DNA of 64,000 nucleotides from JAGVPT01 sp964439265 (GCA_964439265.1 CAYTOA010000018.1:8216-72215), one strand, 5' to 3'. Counted from the stretch's first letter, positions 8,692 to 17,692 are shown. Numbers and translations: made by a program. Notes: generated by a model not told the origin, from the letters alone.

Positions 8692-9455
8692 GCGGTCGAT
8701 TGCCAACTCCCGCTATTAATATTTTGCCGACGGTTGAAGACTTCGAAATTGCCTCAGCTCGCGCTGTCGGCCGACTCATAAAAGCAGCCGTTGGTGAACG
8801 GAGCCGTTGCCTGGTCGCGCTTTCGGGGGGAAATACGCCGCGAGGCATATACCGGCGATTGGGTGATTTGCTGACGTCACAATCCGTGGATCTAAGCAGG
8901 GTCCATCTTATCTTCGGCGACGAACGAATGGTGCCTCCCGATGATCCTGACAGCAACTATGGAATGGTCCGACACGAGCTTATTTCCCGCGTCGTGATCC
9001 CTCCTTCAAACGTACATCGAATGAAGGGCGAAATGAATCCGGAAGCTGCTGCGCTTGAGTACGAACAGGAACTAAAAAAGTTGTTTCTGTCGTTTGCCGA
9101 TCGGTGTGATGTAATGCTGCTCGGTGTCGGCGAAGATGGGCATACCGCTTCGCTGTTTCCCGGGAGTCCGATTCTCCGCGAACAGCAGCGGATTGTTCGG
9201 AGCGAGTTTGTCACTGATCTAGGAAAGTGGCGTGTCACGCTCACGCTTCCGGTCATTAACCGTTCGAGAGCTGTGATGTTTCTTGAAGCTGGTGAACAGA
9301 AGGCCGCCATCATCAGTAATATCCTGGCGGCCGCTCAACCAAATGAAGAGCTTCCTGCATCCCTCGTTCATCCCGATCCGGGATCTCTCACGTGGATGCT
9401 CGATTCAAAAGCGGCATCCCTGCTGCCGTCACCGTTAGGTACTCGTGTTTCGTAA
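8676..9455 (+). CDS. pgl: 6-phosphogluconolactonase
   Basis: Hydrolyses 6-phosphogluconolactone to 6-phosphogluconate. The protein has 259 residues of the DevB/SOL type, with LVALSGGNTPRGIYRRL (about 46-62), HLIFGDERMVPPDDPDSNYG and the C-terminal LGVGEDGHTASLFPGSP, the three blocks that bind the phosphate and form the active site. The ATG lies inside the last codons of gnd (16-nt overlap), so the two are probably translationally coupled; the stop is 67 nt before zwf. The gene order is the reverse of the pathway order. Confidence 0.94.
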   Translation: MEKIVGGRLPTPAINILPTVEDFEIASARAVGRLIKAAVGERSRCLVALSGGNTPRGIYRRLGDLLTSQSVDLSRVHLIFGDERMVPPDDPDSNYGMVRHELISRVVIPPSNVHRMKGEMNPEAAALEYEQELKKLFLSFADRCDVMLLGVGEDGHTASLFPGSPILREQQRIVRSEFVTDLGKWRVTLTLPVINRSRAVMFLEAGEQKAAIISNILAAAQPNEELPASLVHPDPGSLTWMLDSKAASLLPSPLGTRVS

Positions 9456-9522
9456 AGATCGCAGCATGGCACGCCGAATTTCAAAACATCTTGCAGGGAT
9501 TAAGAGGAAGGGAAAGAGCAGA

Positions 9523-11058
9523 ATGAAAATAAACGACCAACTTGAGCCGACGGTCTTTGTCATTTTTGGCGGAGCCGGAGATCTGACCTGGAGAAAGCTT
9601 GTTCCGGCACTGTTCGACCTTTCCCAGGACCGGAGCCTGCCCGATAAGTTTGCGATCATCGCCGTCGACCACATGAAATTCGGCGATGTGGCTTTGCGCC
9701 GCCGGCTGCACGACGGCGTCAACCAGTTTTCCCGTTTCGGGAAGGCCCGCGCCGCTTCATGGAATCAGTTTGCTCAGCACATCGCTTATCAACAGGGCGA
9801 TTTTAAGAAGCTCCAAACTTACACAGCGTTATCCGCTCGATGTGCCAACCTTGAAAAGGAATGGGGGACCAAGTGCCACCGCATCTATTATATGGCGACG
9901 CCTCCCAGCATGTTCGGCGAAATTCCAAAATATCTGGGAAAGGCCGGGTTGGCGCGCGACCACAAATGGGCAAGGATCGTCGTTGAGAAGCCGATCGGCT
10001 ATGACCTCCAATCCGCGCGGACATTGAATGCCGTCCTCGCTGCTAATTTTGATGAATGCCAGATCTACCGCATCGACCATTACCTTGGAAAAGAAACGGT
10101 TCAGAATATATTGGCTTTTCGTTTTGCCAATCCTCTTTTCGAACCGATCTGGAATCAGCGGTATGTGGACAGCGTTACGATCACAGCGGTAGAAGATGTC
10201 GGTGTTGAGCATCGGGGAGGTTATTACGACCACGCCGGAGCCCTTCGAGACATGGTGCAGAATCACCTGATGCAGCTGCTCTGCCTTGTTGCGATGGAAC
10301 CGATGGTCTCCTTCGAGGCCGACGAGATCCGCAACAAAAAAGTGGACGTTCTCCACGCTGTTCGTCCGATCCACCGGGACGCGGTTCATGAATGCGTCGC
10401 GCGCGGGCAGTACGGTCCGGGATGGGTTGGAGGGAAAAAGGTTTGCGGCTATCGCGAGGAGGATGGAGTGTCGCCCGATTCCCAGACTGAGACATTCGTC
10501 GCGCTCAGATTGTTCATCGACAACTGGCGGTGGCAGGGCGTTCCCTTTTATCTCCGTACCGGAAAAAGGCTTACACGCCAGGCATCCGAAATTTCGATCC
10601 AGTTTAAAGGAGTTCCGCACCAGTCGTTTCCTGCCGAGTCCACACTCGATTGGCAGTCGTCCCGGCTGGTTATGGCAATTCAGCCCGATGAAGGTATCGT
10701 CCTCCGCTTTCAGGCAAAACATCCGGGCGCAAAGATACATCTGCGCTCAGTGGAGATGCAATTCAATTACCACGACGCGTTCGCCGTCCGCTCGCCCGAT
10801 GCGTACGAGACGCTGCTCTGGGACGTGATGAAGAACGACGCAACATTATTCATGCGCGCCGATCAGGTGGAAGCGGCCTGGCGGCTGCTAATGCCCGTAC
10901 TCGAGGTCTGGTCGGAAGCTCCCCCCAGCGATTTTCCAAATTATGCCGCGGGGACATGGGGCCCGGAGGATGCTCAGGGCCTTCTCGCCGAAGGGCACAA
11001 TTGGCCGCTGCCTACAAAACTGGCAGGCGGGCGCAAGAAAAGAGAAATGAGCCGGTAA
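9523..11058 (+). CDS. zwf: Glucose-6-phosphate 1-dehydrogenase
   Basis: First step of the oxidative pentose phosphate pathway: glucose 6-phosphate to 6-phosphogluconolactone with NADP reduction. I start it at ATG 9523 (MKINDQLEPT), preceded by AGGAAGGG, giving 511 residues, the usual length; the frame is open to 9445 but the extra part is basic and unlike the family. The Rossmann motif GGAGDL is at 16-21 (the family usually has GASGDL) and the active-site signature RIDHYLGKE at 183-191. Last gene of the gnd-pgl-zwf cluster, which feeds pentose phosphate to the phosphoketolase. Confidence 0.95.
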   Translation: MKINDQLEPTVFVIFGGAGDLTWRKLVPALFDLSQDRSLPDKFAIIAVDHMKFGDVALRRRLHDGVNQFSRFGKARAASWNQFAQHIAYQQGDFKKLQTYTALSARCANLEKEWGTKCHRIYYMATPPSMFGEIPKYLGKAGLARDHKWARIVVEKPIGYDLQSARTLNAVLAANFDECQIYRIDHYLGKETVQNILAFRFANPLFEPIWNQRYVDSVTITAVEDVGVEHRGGYYDHAGALRDMVQNHLMQLLCLVAMEPMVSFEADEIRNKKVDVLHAVRPIHRDAVHECVARGQYGPGWVGGKKVCGYREEDGVSPDSQTETFVALRLFIDNWRWQGVPFYLRTGKRLTRQASEISIQFKGVPHQSFPAESTLDWQSSRLVMAIQPDEGIVLRFQAKHPGAKIHLRSVEMQFNYHDAFAVRSPDAYETLLWDVMKNDATLFMRADQVEAAWRLLMPVLEVWSEAPPSDFPNYAAGTWGPEDAQGLLAEGHNWPLPTKLAGGRKKREMSR

Positions 11059-11099
11059 TGCACGAGGCAGTATCTATAACACTACGGTAGGACCAGGAG

Positions 11100-11584
11100 A
11101 TGAAATCAGTGAATCATATGATCAGATCATTCGTGCTTTGCGTTTTTCTCCTGCCAATGTCTCTCATGGCTCAGATAAGCACCGATTTTTCTTCGACTGA
11201 ATTTGAAATATATATATTGAAAAATCCTCTTGTCACAACCGCTCAGGCAATGAACGTACCGTTGAATAGTCTCGAGTTGTCTTCCCAGCCATTTCTATCA
11301 GCACGTGATATCAAAATCTATCGGTGGTCGGCACATGAGTTTGATCTGCAGAGCAGAGGAGACTCGGTCTTCCAGAAAATGAGTGTTGATCGGTACGCGC
11401 CTGGCGGAATTCCGTTTGTCGTGGTTGTGGGCAAGCAGCGCATTTATCTCGGCGCATTCTGGTGGACGTCCTCATCAAGTATTCCACCATTGACGTACAT
11501 TACTATGTCGACTCCCCATCCCTGTATCTCTCCCTGCCCGATATGCCGACAACCGGATTTGAGAAGCGATCAGAGAATTCATGA
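11100..11584 (+). pseudogene. Exported protein of unknown function with a frameshift
   Basis: Starts MKSVNHMIRSFVLCVFLLP with a cleavable-type signal peptide ending near SLMAQ, then a soluble domain containing GGIPFVVVVGKQRIYLGAFW. Downstream of about 11460 the initial frame turns into Pro/Ser-rich sequence without character, while the neighbouring frame, entered by re-reading one base at TGGTGG (11460-11465), continues as VDVLIKYSTIDVHYYVDSP and SLYLSLPDMPTTG to a TGA at 11582-11584. The likely ancestral reading is LGAFWVDVLIKYSTIDVHYY, so one G appears to be missing. It is either a recent frameshift or a consensus error; the uncorrected reading ends at 11618. The family is not recognised; a periplasmic or surface location follows from the signal peptide. 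Confidence 0.6.
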
Positions 11585-11671
11585 CGCATTATTTGATGCC
11601 GGAGTTCTGGTTCAATGATGGCTGTATGGCTCCCGGCAGGTCGAGCCCGAGGTTGCACGTAGCACAGGTAC

Positions 11672-11930
11672 TAAAAGTATCTCAAAAATGCTTTCGATGT
11701 AGAATGAATTGGTAAATGTCATGCTGTTCGTAGCGAATGCCGAAGGCAGCCCCTCGGGAGCATCCACGACACTAAAGCCTTGGAGGTTCAAGGTATGTCA
11801 TTGTCATGGATTCTTCACCCCATCTGAAAAACGACGGTCGACGACTCGACTCGTCGAGGGTTCAGAATGACAATGATCTGTCAGTGTTCCTTCAGAAGGA
11901 CATGATCAAGCATTTTTGAACTGGCTTCTA
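11672..11930 (+). mobile_element. MITE-like element, copy A (259 bp)
   Basis: Ends in imperfect terminal inverted repeats: left TAAAAGTATCTCAAAAATG, right, read on the other strand, TAGAAGCCAGTTCAAAAATG. The interior carries the blocks GTAAATGTCATGCTG, GAGCATCCACGACAC, CATGGATTCTTCACC and TTCAGAATGACAATGATC, shared with copies at 43075-43244 and, inverted, 58872-59238. There is no coding capacity. It fills most of the 337-bp gap before the P-type ATPase gene and ends 25 bp before that gene's start codon, so it may carry or interrupt its promoter. Confidence 0.7.
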
Positions 11931-11955
11931 AGAACTTTTCGTATACGGATGTAAA

Positions 11956-14502
11956 GTGCGGCAAACGAATCGGATTTCCCCAGAGGATATTCACATTCAA
12001 CCCTCAATAAAAATACCGCGATCGGATTCATCTCAATCGAAGCCTGCAAACATCAAACCATCTGACTTAGGATCTGCATCGGTTCCCGACGCTCTCGCAG
12101 CGCTCGGTGTGAATGCCGATAGCGGTCTTACGCCCGCTGAAGTCGAAATACGCCGCGTCCAAAACGGATTTAATGAGGTGACCGAGAAAAAAAAGCATCA
12201 GGCACTTGTCTTTCTGAGCAAGTTCTGGGGACTTTCAGCATGGATGCTCGAACTGATCATGGTAATCTCTATCGTGACGGGCAAGGTTACCGATCTTATT
12301 GTCGTGGGAGCGCTCCTCGTGATCAATGCTGTGGTGAGTTTTGTGCAGGAGCACCGTGCGGCCGGCGTTGTTGACGCGTTGCGTCGCCGGCTGCGAGTTA
12401 GTGCGCGTGTCTTGCGTGAATCGAAATGGCAGCTCGTTCCCGCCCGCGAATTGGTTCCCGGCGACATCGTCAGAGTTCGGCCAGGCGACATCATTCCGGC
12501 TGATGTGAAGATTATTACCGGAAACCTGATCGTAGACCAATCGGCGCTCACCGGCGAATCGAAGGACGCTGACAAAGGGCCCGCTGAAGTGCTCTCATCG
12601 GGTTCGGTCATCCGCAGTGGAGAAGGAAACGGCGTGGTCATGCTTACAGGCGCGAAAACTTATTTTGGCCGAACCACGGAGCTTGTTCAGCTTGCGCAGC
12701 CTAAACTGCACATCGATGCAGTGGTCGCGAAGATCGTCCGCTGGCTTTTTCTCGTCGTCGGAACTCTGCTGAGCGCCGTCGTCATCATCTCTCTCATACG
12801 CGGCACGCCTCTTCTTGAGATGGTGCCGCTCATTCTCATCCTGTTTATGAGCGCCATTCCACTCTCGCTCCCCGTGATGTTCACCGTGAGCATGGCCGTC
12901 GGGTCGAAGGAGTTAGCGAAGCTGGGCGTGCTGGTTACCCGGCTCAGTGCGGCCGAAGATGCCGCAACAATGGACGTTCTTTGCGTCGACAAAACGGGAA
13001 CGATCACGATGAACCAATTGGCAGTCACCAGTGTGATCCCCATGGAGGGAATGTCGGAAGCTGAGGTTTTGTTTGCCGGCGCGCTTGCGTCGCAGGAAGC
13101 AAACCAGGATCCGATTGACCTCGCGTTTCTCGCGGCCGCGAAAGAACGGCATGCTTTCGAAGGCAGACCCAAAGTCACACCAGTTTCGTTCGCCCCTTTT
13201 GATGCGAAGAATCGCCGCACTGAAGCTGTCGTCTTGCAGGATGGACAGAAGCTGCGAGTAATAAAAGGAGCGGTGGACACGGTGGCGCAGGCGTGCGGAC
13301 TTGACGCGGCGGCGATCACTCTACTGGAAGCACGGGTCAGTGAATCGGCGCTTAAAGGATACCGGACGCTGGCTACGGCGCGCGGCGCCGAAACGGGCGC
13401 ACTTACCCTGGTTGGATTAGTAACGATGTATGATCCTCCGCGGCCGGATGCCAAGCAGCTCATTGCTGAACTCCGTGACCTGGGCGTTGCAGTAAAAATG
13501 CTTACAGGCGACGCGCTTCCGGTCGCCAGCGAGATCGCCCGCGGCGTTGGGTTGGAGAACATCAGACGTGTGGCAGATTTGAAAGCGGCGAGCGCTCAAA
13601 CGGGAAATAAGGAATTTGATCTTCTGGCTGGAGCCGATGGATTCGCCGAAGTCTATCCTGAGGACAAGTATATTGTCGTGAAACATCTTCAAGCCGCCGG
13701 CCACGTGACCGGAATGACGGGCGACGGCGTCAACGATGCCCCCGCACTTCGTCAGGCTGAAGTCGGCATTGCAGTCAGTACCGCGACCGATGTCGCCAAG
13801 GGGGCCGCGAGCGTTGTCCTTACCGAACCCGGCCTGACGAACATCGTGGCGTTGGTCCAGCATGGGCGAACGATCTACCAGCGCATCCTGACGTACATCA
13901 TCAACAAGATCAGCCGGACGATCTTGAAGACCGCTTTTGTGGCGATCGCCTTTGTCATCACCGGCCGATTCGTCATGTCCGCATTTGCCATGCTGCTTTT
14001 AGTTTTCATCACCGATTTTGCAAAAATTTCTCTGGCCACCGACCACGTTCGTCCTTCAAAGAAACCGGAGACATGGAATATAGGCCGGCTTATCAACTGC
14101 TCTGTGGTGCTGGGCGTATTGATGGTCGGAGAAGCGCTCATTCTCTTGTTGCTGGTCTGGTCGCGATTCGGACTGGCAGCCAACGACAATCTCCTCTATA
14201 CATTCAGTTTCCTTACTCTCCTCTATTTCGCCGCTTTTTCCATCGTGTCCGCGCGTGAACGCCGCTGGTTCTGGGCTACGATGCCCAGCAAGACTGTTAT
14301 TGCAGCTGTGCTGGCGGAAGTGCTTCTCGGTACTGGTGTGACATACGCCGGCTTTTCAGGACTTGTTCCCTTGCCGTGGTGGCAGACTCTTTCCCTATTC
14401 GGCTGCGTGATGGTTTCCTGCCTGGTAGTTAACGACGCAGTGAAGGTAGCCATGGTCAGATGGTACGTTTCCAACGCCTCTCCTCGTACAAGTCCATCCT
14501 AA
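11956..14502 (+). CDS. P-type ATPase of the plasma-membrane proton pump (P3A) type
   Basis: An 848-residue cation pump. From N to C: a polar tail, two membrane helices, the actuator domain with LTGES near 200, two helices ending in SAIPLSLPVMF, the phosphorylation site DKTGTIT (Asp345), TGDALPVASEIARGVGL, the hinge MTGDGVNDAPALRQ (about 588), then a C-terminal set of helices. The helix-4 sequence and the stretch ITDFAKISLATDHVRPSKK, with an aspartate at the place of the proton-carrying Asp of plant and fungal H+-ATPases, place it in the P3A group rather than among Ca2+ or heavy-metal pumps. The start is GTG 11956; no ATG occurs before the first helix. It probably exports protons; expression may depend on the repeat upstream. 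Confidence 0.9.
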   Translation: MRQTNRISPEDIHIQPSIKIPRSDSSQSKPANIKPSDLGSASVPDALAALGVNADSGLTPAEVEIRRVQNGFNEVTEKKKHQALVFLSKFWGLSAWMLELIMVISIVTGKVTDLIVVGALLVINAVVSFVQEHRAAGVVDALRRRLRVSARVLRESKWQLVPARELVPGDIVRVRPGDIIPADVKIITGNLIVDQSALTGESKDADKGPAEVLSSGSVIRSGEGNGVVMLTGAKTYFGRTTELVQLAQPKLHIDAVVAKIVRWLFLVVGTLLSAVVIISLIRGTPLLEMVPLILILFMSAIPLSLPVMFTVSMAVGSKELAKLGVLVTRLSAAEDAATMDVLCVDKTGTITMNQLAVTSVIPMEGMSEAEVLFAGALASQEANQDPIDLAFLAAAKERHAFEGRPKVTPVSFAPFDAKNRRTEAVVLQDGQKLRVIKGAVDTVAQACGLDAAAITLLEARVSESALKGYRTLATARGAETGALTLVGLVTMYDPPRPDAKQLIAELRDLGVAVKMLTGDALPVASEIARGVGLENIRRVADLKAASAQTGNKEFDLLAGADGFAEVYPEDKYIVVKHLQAAGHVTGMTGDGVNDAPALRQAEVGIAVSTATDVAKGAASVVLTEPGLTNIVALVQHGRTIYQRILTYIINKISRTILKTAFVAIAFVITGRFVMSAFAMLLLVFITDFAKISLATDHVRPSKKPETWNIGRLINCSVVLGVLMVGEALILLLLVWSRFGLAANDNLLYTFSFLTLLYFAAFSIVSARERRWFWATMPSKTVIAAVLAEVLLGTGVTYAGFSGLVPLPWWQTLSLFGCVMVSCLVVNDAVKVAMVRWYVSNASPRTSPS

Positions 14503-14568
14503 AAAGCAGCCGCAAAATGCCGGGATTCTGCGGAGCGGTCGCTTCCGCTTTGACCTCTCGCGCGATAT

Positions 14569-14604
14569 GGGATTAACTACTCTTTCATCCCTTTGGGTGA
14601 TTTC
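14569..14604 (+). promoter_or_regulatory. Conserved upstream motif, copy a
   Basis: Blocks GGGATTAACT, then TCTTTCATCC, then CTTTGGGTGATTTC. This is one of eight copies in the window, all intergenic. It ends 169 nt before the GTG start of the outer-membrane barrel gene and points toward it. See the finding on the repeated motif. Confidence 0.65.
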
Positions 14605-14772
14605 TAACTGCCGGTTAATTCGATAGCTTTTATCAAGTTTAAATGATGATGTGATGGGTTTCGACAAACATCGTCATCGCTGGCCGATGAAATTCCTTGA
14701 GTTAAGTATTTCTTACTGCTCGAGTATCGAAGGCGCATCGGATTTTCACCGACTGATATCGAGGAGAAGCGC

Positions 14773-15312
14773 GTGCCATCTCGTTCACCATTGACTTTGA
14801 TTCTATTGGTTATGTCTGCTGTGACGGCGGCAGCTCAGACCGGCGTTGAAGTAGGCCCTCAAGTTGGTTTCTACAGAGCACAAGACGCTGATCGCGCGAG
14901 AGGAATGGGAGGGGTTGCAATGCGGCTCAGATTTTCTGAAGTGTTCGGCTTTGAAGGGTCGATCAATTACAGGGAAGAAGTTTACAGCGACGGCATGGTG
15001 GATGTGAAGAGTTGGCCTGTCATGGTAACGGCACTGCTCTATCCGATTCCCATCGTCTACGGAGCTCTCGGTGCGGGATGGTACAACAGCTCCATCGATT
15101 ATAGTTTCACTCCTGTGATTGTCAGCGAAACAAAAGAGCAGTTCGGATGGCATTTCGGCGGCGGTTTGGAACTGCCTCTCGACTCAGTCACAAAGCTCGT
15201 CGGAGATATCAGGTACGTTTTCCTGAATTACAATTTTAAGAGTTTTCCCGGGAGCAACGGCGTCAACAGCGATTTCTACGTCGTGTCGGGGGGGATCCTG
15301 TTTAGCTTTTGA
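14773..15312 (+). CDS. Outer-membrane beta-barrel protein, OmpX-like size
   Basis: A 179-residue protein with a signal peptide (PLTLILLVMSAVTAAAQ, cleavage after AAAQ) followed by alternating aromatic/small-residue strands (VEVGPQVGFY, MRLRFSEVFGFEGSINY, WHFGGGLELPL, RYVFLNYNF) and the terminal strand FYVVSGGILFSF ending in Phe, as required by the BAM machinery. The size suits an 8-stranded barrel. The start GTG 14773 has GAGGAGAAG upstream. The motif copy 169 nt upstream suggests membership of the stress regulon. Function unknown beyond outer-membrane location. Confidence 0.75.
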   Translation: MPSRSPLTLILLVMSAVTAAAQTGVEVGPQVGFYRAQDADRARGMGGVAMRLRFSEVFGFEGSINYREEVYSDGMVDVKSWPVMVTALLYPIPIVYGALGAGWYNSSIDYSFTPVIVSETKEQFGWHFGGGLELPLDSVTKLVGDIRYVFLNYNFKSFPGSNGVNSDFYVVSGGILFSF

Positions 15313-15485
15313 AGGAACGAGTTGTCATGAGACAAGAGATTCTTGGAACTCTTTAAGACGGCAGCGAGCGTTGCGCAGGCACTGCTGGCGAAAATGATCA
15401 AATGGAAGCCTTCTTCGTTACAAAAATAATTCTGGTTGTTATAGAAGTTTTACGCATCACGTTCACATCATAAAAAGGAGCAACA

Positions 15486-15920
15486 ATGAAAGCACAAAGA
15501 GCTTTTGGACTTATCGCCATGATGTTCATTTTGGTCTTCTCTGCTAACGCCGAGGGAAAAGATGGACTTCAGAAATATTTCAACGATGCTGCGACCAAAG
15601 TGAAAGCAGCAAACACCCCGTCCGAGAAACGCGCCATCCTCAACGAGTCATTTCAAACAATGTCGAAAGCGTTGAATATGCTTCAAACCTCGCCGTTGCT
15701 TTCGAAGGATGATCGTGCCGGCCTTGATCATTTTAAAGCTGCGCTGCAGGAGAAGCAAGACGAACTTTCCGGCACCAACGGTTATGTGCGTGTGGCGGAC
15801 GGACAACTCAATGATTTCTCCAACTATGTTGTTCAGGATATGGAACAGGCTGACCAGGTCGTAACGATCAGTGTCGTCACCTTGCTTTTGATCATCATCC
15901 TGATTGTGCTCATCGTTTAG
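15486..15920 (+). CDS. Exported protein with C-terminal membrane anchor, tandem copy 1
   Basis: A 144-residue protein: signal peptide (FGLIAMMFILVFSANA), a helical soluble region of about 90 residues with the stretches KYFNDAATKVKAANTPSEKR and LQEKQDELSGTNGYVRVAD, and a hydrophobic C-terminal segment (VVTISVVTLLLIIILIVLIV) able to span the membrane. The next gene is a close paralogue over the full length. AAAGGAG precedes the ATG. I do not recognise the family; the layout suggests a helical periplasmic domain tethered by its tail to the inner membrane. Confidence 0.75.
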   Translation: MKAQRAFGLIAMMFILVFSANAEGKDGLQKYFNDAATKVKAANTPSEKRAILNESFQTMSKALNMLQTSPLLSKDDRAGLDHFKAALQEKQDELSGTNGYVRVADGQLNDFSNYVVQDMEQADQVVTISVVTLLLIIILIVLIV

Positions 15921-16053
15921 TCGTCGGGGAAGCAGCTTTCTCCGCCGATTCCGGTTTCGCTTGACTGTTCAGTTCAGAATGTCTTGTCAATAAATAAAAC
16001 ACGGTTGTTGCAGAAGCTTCAGAAGTCACATTTATCTTAGATAAGGAACAACA

Positions 16054-16491
16054 ATGAAATCACGAAGAGCAATCGGATTTATCGTCATGATGTTCGTTCT
16101 GACCCTCTCCGCCAATGCCGGGGGAAAAGACGGACTTCAAAAATACTTTAATGATGCGGCGGCGAAAGTAAAAGCCACGAACAGCCCGTCCGAGAAGCGT
16201 GCAATCCTCACTGAGTCTTTTCAAGCCATGGCGAAAGCTTTGAACATAGTTCAGCATTCACCGTTGATTTCGAAAGATGATCGTGCAGGGTTGGATCATT
16301 TCAAATCCGCGCTGCAGGAAAAGCAAGACGAACTTGCCGGCAGCAACGGTTACGTTCGCGTGGCAGACGAACGCCTCAATGATTTCTCCAGCTACGTCGT
16401 TCAGGATATGGAGCAGGCTGACCAGGTCATAACGATCAGTGTTGTCACATTGCTTCTGATCTTGCTCGTGGTTGTGCTTATAGCCAGGTAA
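16054..16491 (+). CDS. Exported protein with C-terminal membrane anchor, tandem copy 2
   Basis: A 145-residue paralogue of the preceding gene, nearly identical in large blocks (GKDGLQKYFNDAA, SKDDRAGLDHFK, VVQDMEQADQV) and with the same signal peptide and C-terminal membrane segment. The leader before the ATG also resembles that of copy 1 (GGTTGTT followed by AGAAG, and AAGGA or AAAAAGGA with GCAACAATG or ACAACAATG), so the duplication took in the 5' region. Differences are scattered and mostly conservative, which suggests both copies are kept functional. Function unknown. Confidence 0.75.
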   Translation: MKSRRAIGFIVMMFVLTLSANAGGKDGLQKYFNDAAAKVKATNSPSEKRAILTESFQAMAKALNIVQHSPLISKDDRAGLDHFKSALQEKQDELAGSNGYVRVADERLNDFSSYVVQDMEQADQVITISVVTLLLILLVVVLIAR

Positions 16492-16525
16492 TTTCTTCAA
16501 AACGTGAAGCTTTCGGGAGTCCGGA

Positions 16526-17692
16526 ATGCGAGGCCTACAACGCCGATCTGTCACGAGCGCTCCGCACTCGACGCTTTTCGTAAGCGTTGGCTGCGCTGCG
16601 CTCGTACTATTTCTTTCTTCGTGCAGTGATAATTTTTCGGTAGTGCGTGATGACCAACAAACGAATGTGAGCTTGCCCCCGGTATCGTATTCGATCATTT
16701 GCATAAATCACGGGGACGGCGACTATCTCTACCACGATGCCAGCGGCAAAGAGCACAAAGCTGACGAAGAGGCATTAGAAGGGTTGACGCTGGCCGCGCT
16801 GCAAAACCCTCAAGCGGAGGTGTTCATCTTCCATCAGCGGCCAAAGTACCGCTTTTTGTTTTTTTTCCCGCTTCCTGACGGCGAGTTCTTTTATTACAGG
16901 AACGGCCGGCTCGCGGCCCGTGAATCATATTGGCGCGACAATGAGCAGTCGCGGTTTGAACCCGAGGTGGAGTTGTATCATCGTTTTCACGCGGAAAGCC
17001 AGAGGGCGGTCGTAAAAATATTTCTTTACAGCGGTCATGAAATTCCTGAATTCGGCGGAACCGGCTACGATGCATCGGCACCGGACCGGAGGTTCACCGT
17101 CCATGATCTGCAAACCGGATTGCAGGGATTCACTGGTTCTTCAGCAAAGTTCGATCTTTTGGTGCTCTCCGCGTGTTTCGGCGGCACACCGTATACCGTC
17201 GGCGCTCTTGGATCGTTTACGCGGTACATTATCGCTTCTCCCGACAATCTCCATTTGTCGTACTTCGATTTCCGCGCCTTGAACCGCCTCGACCGCAGTT
17301 TGCGGGCTGATAGTGTATCTGCTTTCGCGCAGAGATTTGCCCGCAAGTCATTCGACAGACTCGCGGGGAGCGTTCAAACATCAGTCACCGTCGCTGTGTA
17401 CGATGTTGACAGTACGGAGCGGTTTATTGACTCCGTTCACTCAGCGTACAACAAAGCCCTGAACGCTCTTAGTGGAGAGACGCAGTCCCTGGCGCTCATG
17501 ACCGAACATTGCGATTGCGCCGACTTGCCGGAGTATGTGCTGCCGAGGATGAGCGACGGCTTGAATGTACTCTATAGGCCGGCGCGTTTTGGGCGCTCGA
17601 GGGCGAAACAGAACCACTCCGGATGGGAATGCTGGAAAATAATAGAACCGCTACCCGAATCAACGCAAGACAGCGCGCCATCGACACGGTAG
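16526..17692 (+). CDS. Lipoprotein with caspase-fold (clostripain/C11-like) His and Cys motifs
   Basis: 388 residues with a long N-terminal leader and the lipobox FLSSC (Cys33), so probably lipid-anchored in the envelope. Two blocks look like the catalytic His and Cys of clan CD peptidases: FLYSGHEIPEFGG (His171) and DLLVLSACFGGTPYTVGAL (Cys217), followed by RYIIASPDNLHLSYFDF, which resembles the strand after the Cys in clostripain-like proteins. The order and the spacing of 46 residues suit that fold. The substrate is unknown; an inactive relative is possible. It starts 35 nt after the tandem pair. The fold assignment is from motifs only. Confidence 0.55.
   Translation: MRGLQRRSVTSAPHSTLFVSVGCAALVLFLSSCSDNFSVVRDDQQTNVSLPPVSYSIICINHGDGDYLYHDASGKEHKADEEALEGLTLAALQNPQAEVFIFHQRPKYRFLFFFPLPDGEFFYYRNGRLAARESYWRDNEQSRFEPEVELYHRFHAESQRAVVKIFLYSGHEIPEFGGTGYDASAPDRRFTVHDLQTGLQGFTGSSAKFDLLVLSACFGGTPYTVGALGSFTRYIIASPDNLHLSYFDFRALNRLDRSLRADSVSAFAQRFARKSFDRLAGSVQTSVTVAVYDVDSTERFIDSVHSAYNKALNALSGETQSLALMTEHCDCADLPEYVLPRMSDGLNVLYRPARFGRSRAKQNHSGWECWKIIEPLPESTQDSAPSTR

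Noticed and set aside
9829..10740. Open frame of 303 codons on the minus strand inside zwf
   Set aside because: Antisense shadow of zwf with no family character.
12687..13562. Open frame of 291 codons on the minus strand inside the P-type ATPase
   Set aside because: Ser/Ala/Arg-rich composition typical of the complement of a coding strand.
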